Origin: Liopterus haemorrhoidalis
Lineage: Eukaryota; Arthropoda; Insecta; Coleoptera; Dytiscidae
Direction of reading: 5' to 3'
Length of the DNA: 64,000 nt
NCBI GenBank assembly: GCA_963971575.1
Contig: OZ020624.1
Location: 10,688,625-10,752,624 of the forward strand
Shown here: positions 24,901-33,518 of the stretch, piece after piece
How the letters are laid out: each line of letters begins with the position of its first letter
How positions within the stretch are numbered: the stretch's first letter is position 1
The notes under the pieces: model-generated
The model's database searches: none
What the model saw: the letters and a program-made list of their open reading frames with translations, nothing else
Told to the model about the DNA's origin: nothing
Position numbers and translations under genes: made by a program

Positions 24901-25629
24901 GAATGATTCTGCGAACTTGGTCCAATCTGCTTTCCGAAGAACCCACTGTGGCCAGCGGGATTCGGTAACAGTATTGAACAGAGGCCTTAAGAAGATTGGA
25001 AAGTGATCACTACCGCACAGGTCGTGATGCACGTCCCATTTGAACAACGGAGCGATGGCTCCTGAAACGACGCTAAGATCTATGGCACTGAATGTACCCG
25101 TTGCTGCACAGAAGTGCGTGGGTCTGCCGTCGTTCAAAAAGCTCAAACTCAAATCGTTCAACATAGTCTCCAGGTGACGTCCCCGTCGATCGTTCCGCAC
25201 CGATCCCCAACATACATTGTAGGCGTTAAAATCGCCTAGTAGTATGAAGGGTGGTGGGAGTTGATCGATGATGTTCACGACATCTCGGATGTCAGTTCGA
25301 ACACCAGGGGGAAGGTAGATAGAACAAATCGTCACCTGGAGGGGAAGTGCAACACGAACTGCTACGACCTGCAACTCAGTGTCAATGTCTACAGGATCGT
25401 GGTACAATGTGTCTCTAACGAGAATTGCCACGCCGTCACATGCTCTTGCCCCCGTAAGGAAATCCGTGCGAAACACGGAGTATCCTCGAGGAGAGAATGT
25501 GTCGGTTTCCGTGAAATTTGTTTCCTGCAGACAAACACACGAAGGCGCTAAATTGGAGAGTAACAGTCGCAGTTCTTCGTAGCGCTGATATACACCGTTA
25601 CAGTTCCACTGGATTAGTGGACCAGTCAT
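21958..25629 (-). CDS. LINE copy 2 ORF2: endonuclease, reverse transcriptase, RNase H
   Basis: 1223 codons, intact. The N-terminal APE-type endonuclease nicks target DNA: QWNCNG (Asn9), LQETN (Glu36), GDFNAYN and later CGSDHFP. The RT follows with SYRPISLTS, FFDIEKAYDTAW, GVPQGSILS and SSIFVDDIG. RNase H is seen as VIFTDGSKSGT, YTAELYAI, ILTDSLSAL and NEAADAAAKAA. The C terminus has a Cys/His cluster (CETCNTDLSVLHILTEC) as in many insect LINEs. The ATG overlaps the ORF1 TGA as ATGA, suggesting translation by stop-restart. Confidence 0.96.
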   Translation of the reverse strand: MTGPLIQWNCNGVYQRYEELRLLLSNLAPSCVCLQETNFTETDTFSPRGYSVFRTDFLTGARACDGVAILVRDTLYHDPVDIDTELQVVAVRVALPLQVTICSIYLPPGVRTDIRDVVNIIDQLPPPFILLGDFNAYNVCWGSVRNDRRGRHLETMLNDLSLSFLNDGRPTHFCAATGTFSAIDLSVVSGAIAPLFKWDVHHDLCGSDHFPIFLRPLFNTVTESRWPQWVLRKADWTKFAESFSHEDIPNLSVDEEVNHFTDSITSAAESSIPLSSTQPRRVPVPWWNEECDLALRERRHLFNTFRRCPTETNMIAFQRAKARAKRIVKESKRESWRKYVCTVTVATPVAKVWEKVRKISGLNTATAIAGLSVNGNVVTSAVEIANTLASNFAFNSSSEHYSPEFLTRKAGLESIPLNFFSRNDEVYNLLFSREELDSAMSKCKDSSPGPDAIHYRMIRNLPEPSKSRLLNLYNRIWTESKCPTKWKESHIIPIPKVGKDKHLPSSYRPISLTSCLCKLMERMISKRLIWFLESNDLLANTQCGFRRHRSTADHLVRLETAIRNAFVENKHLVAVFFDIEKAYDTAWIYGILRGRLMFFIKDFMSNRRFRVRIGNTLSQMFALDNGVPQGSILSVTLFLIAINGAASCIRLPVQSSIFVDDIGIFVAGQKTSTIERQLQLTINRLDTWATENGFKFSTSKTVCVHFSRKRDVHPNPTLTLNGAQLPFANTARFLGLVFDSRLSWRAHFLSVKKKCQKSLNLLRVLSHKTWGADRTVMLRLYRSLVRSKLDYGCLAYGSAKHQEIRILDTVHHTGVRLATGAFRTSPILSLLCEAGEPSLYNRRKILSLRYMAALSAKPDHPAYDPILQNRHTEIYDRKPRANRPFGLRTFDILGDIDFNMPEMASFVLCAVPPWTLPRPLVNLTLTRFDKDTTLPIEYQHELQRTLVPRFEDTVIFTDGSKSGTRVGCAFVVLNPRQQFQYRLHSITSVYTAELYAIFKALCFVSSEQSRSSVILTDSLSALNSIQDPDPVHPLVLKIRLLLHNLNAQNVRVELFWIPGHVGIKGNEAADAAAKAASHRPMIDVSFVFPDDAKSHLTHLVLDMWQHEWSRTQNVKLRQIKGDVKPWGSSCRINRREETAITRLRIGHCWWTHGHLLRGEESPVCETCNTDLSVLHILTECVQFEDVRERLGLCYDLSVALGDDRVLMDRLILFLRESNLLFYV

Positions 25630-27044
25630 TTTTGTTTAGGGGAGTTACCCCGCAACCTAATGATCTTTGGTTTACCCTTAGGTTGCGGGTCAACAGCCAT
25701 TTTCTCGGCCACGGTTTCACTTGTTTGTCCAGGTGCCTTGGTGGACACACTGGACTCTCTTTTGGATGGTTTGGCTCTCACTGGTATCCATTGAGAGCCA
25801 ACAGTTCCCTTATCAGTCTCCGATACTGGAGTGGCTGATGAGGGTTTGGCAGAAGCGACTACACTCTGGTCGCTTCTTGTTTTTGGAGAAGTTTGTGGAG
25901 ACTTCTCCTTAGGTGGTGGGGAGAACTGAGATGGTGTGCGTTCTCCTTTGGATTGGGGGGGTTTATTCAGACCCGATCCCCCAGGTTGTGGGGTCTGAAT
26001 TTTGGTCTCTGGGACCGATTCCAACACCTTTTCATTGCTTGCCGCAACTTCACTAGACACAACGATCGATGATGTCGTAAGGGTCGGACGGGACATTGTC
26101 TCCGTCTGAGTTTGAACACTTGTCATTTTCTTTGCTGCTACTTGCGCGAAGGATTTCACGAATGTAGCTGGCGCACTCTCCTTATACTTCTTCTTAGCGT
26201 CGAAATATGGTATTCTGTCAAGCGTCTTGATGACCTGAACTGCTTTCTCTTCCAAGTACGTTGGGCAGTGGCGTGAAGTTGATGCGTGCGCACCTTTACA
26301 ATTCACACAGAAGGCCGCGTTTGGGCAGGACTCAACGTCATGCTGGTCCTGTCCGCAGTGTGCACATATGGACTGCCTGCCACAACGACTAGAAGTATGA
26401 CCGTATCGCTGGCACTTATAGCATCGCATCGGGTTGGGATAGTAGGGCCGAACGTTACACACGTTGTACCCCACCCTTACCGATGCTGGACACCTAGTAC
26501 CAGCGAAGGATACTACCATTGATATTGACGGCTTACCATTACGAGGTTTAAGTTTCCTGCATTCAGTGACACCTTGTGGTGCCATTTCCTGCACGAACTC
26601 CTCCTCCGTAACGTAAGCCAGGTCACGGTCTGTAACGACGCCTTTTGTGGTATTAAGGGCTTTGTGAGGTTGCACTGAAATACGATGTGCACCAAACACC
26701 TCGCATTTCCTTAGCGTCATCGAAGCCTCTGTCTCTGCTTCAATTAAGAGTGTACCGTCCGACATCTTACGTACTGTCTTTATTCCATTAGGACATATCG
26801 TTCTCATCGTTCGGGCGACTAAGAAAGGTGACATCTCCTTAAAAGATCCACCTTCCTCTTCAACCTTCACGACAAGAAATCTAGGAACGGGCGCACAGTA
26901 CTCAACCTTCTTGGCAGAAGGCCTTACACATCCCTCATCGGATGACTGAGCATCACGACGAGGTCTCTTGTTTGATTTTTTACGGAGTTTACTCTCACTT
27001 TTGGCGGAATTTAAAGAATTTGTATCCCTCCGGGTAGTCGCCAT
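25626..27044 (-). CDS. LINE copy 2 ORF1: zinc-knuckle RNA-binding protein
   Basis: 472 codons, intact. A basic N terminus (KRPRRD, KLRKKSNK) is followed by a fold resembling the PRE_C2HC-type region of insect LINE ORF1 proteins and three CCHC knuckles (CYKCQRYGHTSSRC, CAHCGQDQHDVESC, CVNCKGAHASTSRHC). The last 200 residues are P/S/T/K-rich and probably disordered. The protein should coat element RNA and act with ORF2. The stop overlaps the ORF2 start. Confidence 0.93.
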   Translation of the reverse strand: MATTRRDTNSLNSAKSESKLRKKSNKRPRRDAQSSDEGCVRPSAKKVEYCAPVPRFLVVKVEEEGGSFKEMSPFLVARTMRTICPNGIKTVRKMSDGTLLIEAETEASMTLRKCEVFGAHRISVQPHKALNTTKGVVTDRDLAYVTEEEFVQEMAPQGVTECRKLKPRNGKPSISMVVSFAGTRCPASVRVGYNVCNVRPYYPNPMRCYKCQRYGHTSSRCGRQSICAHCGQDQHDVESCPNAAFCVNCKGAHASTSRHCPTYLEEKAVQVIKTLDRIPYFDAKKKYKESAPATFVKSFAQVAAKKMTSVQTQTETMSRPTLTTSSIVVSSEVAASNEKVLESVPETKIQTPQPGGSGLNKPPQSKGERTPSQFSPPPKEKSPQTSPKTRSDQSVVASAKPSSATPVSETDKGTVGSQWIPVRAKPSKRESSVSTKAPGQTSETVAEKMAVDPQPKGKPKIIRLRGNSPKQK

Positions 27045-27746
27045 ACCCGTATACTAAGTTTCATCACCCTGCCATGCCCACCCACCAGGGAGCCCCACAC
27101 AGGGGACGTTGGCCGCAAACCGGCTCATTGCGCCAGACATGTCAGGATGATATAGCATCGGAGGAAGTAGTCACGGGCTGCTCGACCCGCTCGAGAACCA
27201 GTAGTAGCCAACTCTGGAACCGGGCGAGCTGCATCCGCTCCCACAGACCCCCGAATACTTGTCTAGTGGCACGGCATTACCCCGGCATCCACGATCCAGT
27301 AGTGGAGCCACTCTATTCATGAACCGTGACACCAGCCGATTGACTGAGCTGACCAGACTCAGCCTCCCGTTTTACCGAATCCGAGGCCAAAGAAGGCGTG
27401 TTGGGATCGTACTGTCCGCGGGCAGCAGTCTCCCTCAACCGACCAGGACCCTCTTCTCCGGCGTTACGGGTCTCCACGCACGGCAAACACGTGGGTAGGA
27501 ATTTAAGTGGGAGATCAAAGAGACAACAGATAAGCCTATTCCCACAATCGGCTTCTCTGAACTGTCTCCTCCCAAATGATATGTGATTCAGGGTACGTGG
27601 GATCATCAGGCCCAAAAGCTCTATATGGTCAGGTGATGCGACCATTATGAACTTCCCTTGCGTGATTGAGGGTACGCGGGATCATCAGGCCCGAAAGCTC
27701 TACAAATGGCTAGGTGTTATGGCCATTATGAACTTCCCCTGCGGGG
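27045..27746 (-). promoter_or_regulatory. LINE copy 2 5' UTR / internal promoter region
   Basis: GC-richer leader of about 700 bp upstream of ORF1 with no long ORF on its own strand. Full-length insect LINEs carry their promoter inside the 5' UTR. The element begins at 27746 with CCCCGCAGGGGAAG (minus strand), where two tandem monomers sit. Confidence 0.6.
27583..27742 (-). repeat. Two tandem 79-bp monomers at the LINE 5' end
   Basis: gtgattcagggtacg at 27583 recurs as gtgattgagggtacg at 27662, and the two units stay alike along their length (ggatcatcaggccc, ccattatgaacttccc). Confidence 0.9.
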
Positions 27747-27762
27747 TATATGACACTGAGTT
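27747..27762 (+). repeat. Right target-site duplication of LINE copy 2
   Basis: Exact match to 21633-21648; piggyBac coding sequence resumes at once. Confidence 0.9.
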
Positions 27763-28603
27763 TGGTAAAGCTGCAGCACCATTGTCCAAATGTTGGACAG
27801 CTTACCAGAAGATAAAATGGGCTTTCCGTACAAACTATATTTTGACAATCTTTTTACCAGTATGCCATAGTTAATTCATTTACGCGAACGTAATTATAAC
27901 GGTACTGGTACATTTAGAGAAAACAGGGTTCCAAAAAACTGTCTTTTCTCTCAGGCAAATTTTATAAAAAAACAAGAGCGAGGATATTTCGAACAACAAA
28001 CTTGTTCGAAAGAAAATGTCACTATAGTAAAATGGTTGGACAATGCTATAGTAACGATTGCATCCACATGTAATGGATCAGAACCTAGCAACAAAGTGTC
28101 TCGCTCCAGTAGACAACAAAAAAAAATATTATAAATGTACCACAACCTGCCCTTATCAATAATTATAATAAATTTATGGGTGGTACAGATTTAATCGACC
28201 AAAATGTGGCATGCTACCGAATAGGCGTACGTGGCAAAAAATGGTACTGGTCTCTTTTCACGTAGCTTTTAGACATTACTATGGTTAATTCTTGGGCTAT
28301 TATGAAAAAAACGGGAAATAACATTTCCCAAATAGAATTCCGCCGTAGCATTGTTACCACCTATATAGAACAATATAAAAACCCACCATTAGGGTTCGGT
28401 CGTCCTTCAACATCAATGTTTAGCAGTATTTCAGTTAGAGTACCAGATGATATTCGTCTTGATAATTTTGGGCATTTCGTCGGGCCATGCAATAGGCTTA
28501 GATGCTGCTCAATTACATGCAAAAGTACTGCAAAAGAACGGAATGTATAAAGTGTCAAGTAGGGCTTTGTATAAATTGTTTTGTTGAATTCCATACTAAG
28601 TAA
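27763..28603 (+). pseudogene. piggyBac transposase, 3' half
   Basis: Resumes the interrupted frame (FGKAAAPLSKCWTAYQKIKW). Further motifs appear in shifting frames: FMGGTDLIDQNVACYR near 28175 holds a catalytic Asp, then KKWYWSLFT, and a cysteine-rich tail with CQVGLCINCF near 28555-28590 of the zinc-ribbon type. Several stops and indels between 27870 and 28270 disable it. Confidence 0.85.
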
Positions 28604-28897
28604 GTCTAAAATATTCTAAACATTATATTTTTTGGTCATATTATTCATGTATTCATTGAATTTTTGTATTTTAAATGTAATAAAAATATTAAAACATTAT
28701 TACTTTTTTTTTATTCGGTTTGTACTCCTATTGCCTAGCGTGTTCATATGATCACGGGCTGTAACTACAAAAGCAAGTATGTTTCATTAAAATTTTTATC
28801 ATATTTCCTTTAAATACATCCTAGTGAACATCCCTTTCAAAAAGTTTTCAAAAAAATCCCAAAAAAAAAAAAAAAAACTCCGGCGTTAATGGGTTAA

Positions 28898-29457
28898 GCC
28901 AAATGATGACATGCGCCGGTTAATGAGCAAAGACATTTATAAAAAAACAAACTAAGGTCTGGTTTCTGAGAGCTTAGCAGAAATTAACCATTTGGCTAAA
29001 TTCGGTTACAATGGTGTCATATAGGGAAAATAAAAGCAAAGCCATTTTTAACAATTTTTAACACGTAAACAGTTTTTAATTAATTCATAATTCATAATTC
29101 AAATACATAAGCGGACATAATTTTACTTTGAATAAATTACAAGACAAATTCGGTTGACCGCGATACGTGAGGGAAATCCGTAAAACTCAAAATAGAAACA
29201 TTGACATTACGATGAAAATTCCTATGACAAATGAAACAATAGATTTTATTCTAAATAAGGGAATGTTACTTTAACACGTAATAACCGTAACCAAAGAGGG
29301 AAATATTTTACCACAAAAGTCCCCCGAGTGGACTATAAAAGACAACCAAAATTCGAGTCAGTTAATCAGTAGTTAATCAGTGATTCTGTCAGTCACCGTT
29401 CGTCTAAACCGAGTTTATAAAAGAAAGTCACAGAGAGATTAGTCAATTACAAAAAAT
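28898..29457. other. Intergenic, with a possible promoter
   Basis: No coding sequence seen. The segment 28985-29330 is AT-rich with no repeat I can name. See the promoter-like site at 29334. Confidence 0.5.
29334..29362 (+). promoter_or_regulatory. Possible TATA plus initiator promoter
   Basis: TATAAAA at 29334-29340 and a TCAGT arthropod initiator at 29358-29362 have normal spacing. It precedes the psq-type fragment at 29458 and could be its promoter. Confidence 0.35.
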
Positions 29458-29803
29458 ACCTTAAAGCGAGCTATTGAAGAAATTAATAACGGTATAATGA
29501 CTGCATATTCTGCAATCAAAAAGTACAATATTCCTCAAATGACATTAATGTATCACCGTAGAGGTATGCGAGGAAAAAAAGAGGCAATCAATGGAAAGAA
29601 GCACAGCAATACTTTCTAAAGAAGAAGCTAAATTAGCTCAAAATTTAAAAACTATGGAAAAATGGGGTTGGGATTCGACTAGGTCTAACGTTTTTAGAAT
29701 TGTAAAAGACTATCGGCCGGTATTATCAAATGATTCTAAATGGGCCTTTAAGAAAATACCTGTATTACCAAGTTGTTTGCCTCTTAAGTTAGCTACATTT
29801 TAA
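29458..29803 (+). pseudogene. pogo/Tigger-type transposase fragment (psq HTH)
   Basis: A psq-type helix-turn-helix (AIEEINNGIMTAYSAIKKYN) lies at about 29465, then, after a shift near 29585, ILSKEEAKLAQNLKTMEKWG, which is the usual start of the CENP-B-like HTH in pogo/Tigger transposases. The copy ends abruptly at 29803 without a DDE domain. It is a 5' fragment. Confidence 0.7.
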
Positions 29804-30135
29804 AAGTTGGAGCACGATGTTTTTAGTTGTAATAGTACAAAAGTAACCAATAAACATCGTATGGGTATGTTCACAGTCGTTACATATTTCATGTTTGTTT
29901 GTTTCCTAACCTAAATGTTGTGAGTTAAATCAAGTGCGATAACAGAAAAATTAGGAAAAACTAAAAAATTAGGGGACAGAATTTTTCTTCAGAGGAAGAC
30001 TTCTCTTTTAGATATAATTTAAAAAAATAAACATATAATTGAAAATAAATTAACAAATGCGACCTCAGTACAACAGAAGGTAGCTTAAAATATGATTGAT
30101 AAATCACCAAAATAATTTAATTAATAATATTTAAA

Positions 30136-30348
30136 TTTTGGAATGCTGCGTGGAATAAGATATTGACAGAATATAACTGCAGAACATTGCAGACACGTGG
30201 TATCGAACAACTTAAATCTAAATATGAAAATCTAAAAAATAAAACAAGAAAATATGCCACGGATATGCGAAAAAATTTAATTAAAACTGGAAGTGGTGAA
30301 TCAGAAGTAAAAACAAACATAATTTTTGAACGTCACCGATTGCATTGA
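30136..30348 (+). pseudogene. Myb/SANT-like DNA-binding domain fragment
   Basis: Reads WNAAWNKILTEYN, then LKSKYENLKNKTRKYATDMR and KTGSGE. This is the signature of the zeste/Myb-SANT-like domain found in insect regulators and in Harbinger-type accessory proteins. There is no flanking gene body, so a transposon-derived remnant is likely. A small Cys-rich segment (CEICDCYSATYTDPTVCLNC) follows at about 30403 in another frame and is unexplained. Confidence 0.55.
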
Positions 30349-31240
30349 ACGTCACCGATGTCTATTATTTACTTATGATATAAATAGAATATTCAATCGC
30401 TGCGAAATTTGTGATTGTTATTCTGCCACATATACCGATCCAACAGTCTGTTTAAATTGCGAATATGTATGATGAACCGAGAGAAGAAGAAGAAGGAGCT
30501 GGGGGATGAGCCACAAGAAGCACGTCTTATTGATCGAGTAGATTTTGGAATCCGGAATTAGTTGTATTTTAAGTTTCATAATATAACAAAAAAACATTAT
30601 TTCAGTTATGTAATATAAAAAACGAATTAGTTATAAACATAAATTTGAAAATAACCAATATGAACATAGTAAACAGTGAACTAATTATTTTTTAGATTAT
30701 ATATGTAGGTATTTTTACAAGTTCACAGTATTACTATTTTTTTTTTTTTTTATTTAATTGTATAATGTAAAAACACGTAAAAACGAATTATTATCATGAA
30801 ATTAAAAAAATGGAATATGCTTATAAATATATATCTGAATAAGTCCGTTCGATTACAAAAAATTAATATATAAGCTATGTATATAAGGTACGTCACGCGA
30901 GACCGACTGTTTAGGAACTCGGCCGAGTTCGAGGTGCCGCTGCACAGTCATTTCATGCGTGGCGGACGGTGAACCTGAAACAAAGCTTTGTGACGCACGC
31001 CTTATAATTGTAAACTATACAGGCTCGGACTTAGAATTTTTTACTATTTTATATTTCTATATAATGTTATTCTAAAAAATATTAATTATTTTAAATACGT
31101 GCGGTTGCGGGTGAATGTTGACCAACATATACCACATAAGTAGTTGAGTTTAGCATTAAATCTAAAAGCGGGGGTGAGGATATAAGGAAGTAGTGTCACA
31201 CTATTTCGCTTTTAGTTTGTAAAAACATTTCATTTAACTA
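30349..31240. other. Noncoding stretch before polB fragment 1
   Basis: AT-rich with poly-T near 30740. Contains the Cys-rich segment near 30403 and the inverted repeat at 30882-31006; otherwise nothing recognisable. A TATA-like tataagg at about 31181 sits 60 bp before the next gene. Confidence 0.5.
30882..31006. repeat. Imperfect inverted repeat around a 16-bp palindrome
   Basis: Left arm tataaggtacgtcac (30882-30896) pairs with right arm gtgacgcacgccttata (30990-31006), one 2-base gap. Between them lies the perfect palindrome gaactcggccgagttc (30915-30930). It stands out as GC-rich in AT-rich DNA. Confidence 0.8.
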
Positions 31241-31537
31241 ATGAGTGAAACCACAGTCGCTTCTTGTAGCGACGAATTAATTAAAAAAATTAAAAGTGTC
31301 CTAACGCTTATTAAATCCTTGGATGAAGTAAACACTTGGATTAAACGTATTAATAAATCTATTAATTTAATATCGCGGTACGTCAATGCTAAAGAAGATA
31401 TGAAAAATGTATCTAAATTAGAAGCTAATTTAGCGTTGCTGATAACATATAAACAGATATTAAAAAATATTGAAGATAAAAAAATCGGTGGTGGTATATC
31501 GATACGGAAGAGAAAAAGATATGGGGGTTTAATTTAG
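31241..31537 (+). CDS. Small conserved protein upstream of polB (copy 1)
   Basis: 98 codons from ATG at 31241. It is related to the 106-codon ORF at 54943, which likewise sits just before a polB gene. Shared features are a helical N-terminal half (IKSLDEV versus IKTIDEV, then INLIS versus ILLIS), KLEANLALL versus KLESNLAIL, a gly-rich turn and a basic tail (RKRKR). I do not recognise the family. The pairing with polB in two loci suggests a conserved gene of the viral element. Confidence 0.7.
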   Translation: MSETTVASCSDELIKKIKSVLTLIKSLDEVNTWIKRINKSINLISRYVNAKEDMKNVSKLEANLALLITYKQILKNIEDKKIGGGISIRKRKRYGGLI

Positions 31538-32463
31538 CAAGATGTGAAGTCTGAAGTTAAAAATAAAATAAAAACCGGAATAATAATAAAAAAAAGGGGT
31601 TCGAAGAACCTCGAACATTTATTGATAATGCTAAATTATTATTCGTGAATAAAATCAAGCTGGCATTAAAATCATCTATATTAAAAATCAACGTGATATT
31701 AAACTGTGAATTCATATTACCTATGACTGAAACTTGTGACATCAAAAGTTTTAATACAGCTAATTAGGTGATAGATGCGAGCACGGGTATTAATTTATGG
31801 TATGAGGAAAATATTACACGTTATATTAATCGACTAAGAGAATTTCCAAGAAAAATATTCAGGCTACGCCCTCAGGGAAATCCTTCATTTAAAAATTAAC
31901 CTTAATAACTATTCGCCGATAACTTACGGGACACCTAACCGACAGGATATGTGGAGTTGCCCACAGATATAAAGTTGAAAAAAGCTATTGTAAATGTGAA
32001 TAGTAATTATGTATACTGCTTCAAATATGCGGTTTTATCCGCGCTTTATCCAACTCATTTATATTCAGAGTGAATAGAATAGAATTCCCGATGAAACTGA
32101 AAGATGTATCAAAATTTGAAAAACAAAATAAATTATGTATCAATGTGTACACGTTAGAGCGATCTGAGCGGGGCAAAAAACCAAAACATGAAGTTGTCGC
32201 AGTTCTCTTAACAACCAAAAATTATAGTAAAACCATTCATCTTTTAATGGTCCATAAATTAATCGGGGGATATAATAAAAACGTGACAAACAACGATGAT
32301 CAACAAGACAACGAAAATATCGCCAAGTATATACGAAATCCGAAAAATTACCATTTTATGTGGATGAAAAATTTAAGCAGATTATTAAATTCGCAGATGT
32401 CAAGGTCTAAAAATGCAACATATTTATGCGACCGGTGTCGTAATCACTTTAAAACTAAAGTCA
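31538..32463 (+). pseudogene. DNA polymerase B, N-terminal fragment (virus-like copy 1)
   Basis: Short segments in several frames match the N-terminal region of the polB gene at 55381. The clearest is 32070-32463, with LCINVYTLE, NYHFMWMKNLSRLL and CDRCRNHF, each with a counterpart at 55890-56190. The copy stops there, well before the polymerase domain, and changes to piggyBac sequence. Stops abound. It is a fossil of a second Polinton/adintovirus-like element. Confidence 0.75.
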
Positions 32464-32868
32464 AATAATGAATTTTACAGGAAAAGCCATAAATGGTGGC
32501 ATCGTATACTATTTTATTTTATTGATGCTAGCATTGTGAATGCTTATATCCTTTTTAAACTTCAAGGGAATACCATAAGTCACAAAAATTTTCGGAGGCA
32601 AGTGATTGACGGTTTAGTGGCAGAAAAATAAGTGAAGTTTCAACACGCAGTGAAATAAAAAAGCACAAATCAAGAGTATCCCAAGAATTAAGAACTACAA
32701 ATTTTGCCCATCATCCGATTCGCTCTACAAGAAGGAGATGTGCCAGATGTAGTACGAAAGAAAATGAAACCAGCACAGACTGGATTTGCACAGTGTGCCA
32801 AGTACCACTGTGTTTGTCTAAAACTAAGACATGCTTCCAGGACTTATTTTTACCCATAATGGAGTAAA
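32464..32868 (+). pseudogene. piggyBac transposase C-terminal fragment
   Basis: HKWWHRILFYFIDASIVNAY is the conserved region near the C terminus of piggyBac-type transposases, followed by a zinc-ribbon tail: RRRCARCSTKENE, WICTVCQVPLC. The upstream catalytic part is absent because the polB fragment abuts directly. A TAA at about 32629-32631 separates the two parts. Confidence 0.8.
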
Positions 32869-33518
32869 ATAAAAGAAATGGCGTTTCAGTAAAAACAAAT
32901 TAACCATTAAAATGTTTTCGTTACAGGACTAGTGGTACATACGGTGTACCACTTCACCAGGAGTTCGCTGAATGCACGAGGAAGCTGAAATGTATACAAT
33001 TATCATTTTTTATGTATAATTGTTCATAATGAATAAAAATAAAGTAATAACTATTTTTTTTGCGTGCAGCATGGGTAAAAATAACTGCTGTTTTTCTGTG
33101 CCTGTAAGAGTTAATAGAGTATCAATTCTGGCCGTCTTCTCTGTAATCTTCTTGTGCCTCTCACTCACAGTTTCACACAGTTTTATATTTTCAGCCAACA
33201 TGGACCCTAATGTGATGCCAATATCAGCTAGGGTACAGATCTGCACTGCAGCTCCTGCTTCTCTCTGCGCCGTCTTACATCCAGTCCACTTCCAGTCAAG
33301 AATTTCGTTTGATACTTTTATGTTCGTGTATTGGACTACAGACACCTTCACATAATCTATGTGGAAGACACCTTTACAGGAACCTGAGCAAATTAATTTA
33401 TCGCCATGACGGTCGACCTTCTTCGACCAAATGACATATTATGACTGTTATGCCGTTTGCTATGACGTAGTTGTATGAAAACAGAAACGCAGGTATTATA
33501 ATTATTATGTTTTTAGAT
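32869..33518. other. No recognised gene
   Basis: Open frames exist on both strands at about 33010-33355, over 110 codons each, which is notable, but neither resembles a family I know. The minus frame has an amphipathic, coiled-coil-like C-terminal half. It may be a remnant of a transposon accessory protein or chance. Confidence 0.35.

Larger units (their letters stand above)
21649..27746 (-). mobile_element. I-type LINE, copy 2 (full length, both ORFs intact)
   Basis: 6.1-kb non-LTR retrotransposon on the minus strand with a 16-bp target duplication. It has a 0.7-kb 5' UTR with two 79-bp repeats, intact ORF1 and ORF2, a 0.3-kb 3' UTR, and a 3' end of CTAA repeats. RNase H in ORF2 and the simple-repeat tail place it in the I-like group. 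No stops in either ORF make it a candidate for a recently active copy and a good reference for copies 1 and 3. Confidence 0.95.
20618..28897 (+). mobile_element. piggyBac element 1, split by LINE copy 2
   Basis: Transposase remnants at 20746-21648 and 27763-28603 are the two halves of one gene. The right end is TTAA at 28894-28897 preceded by ...cggcgttaatggg, matching the CCC-start terminal repeat and TTAA target of piggyBac. No left terminus is seen between the errantivirus LTR and the gene, so the left end is probably beyond the left window edge and the errantivirus inserted in its 5' region. Confidence 0.75.

Noticed and set aside
33010..33355. Opposed ORFs as an overlapping gene pair
   Set aside because: Neither strand shows a known domain, start context or neighbour relation.
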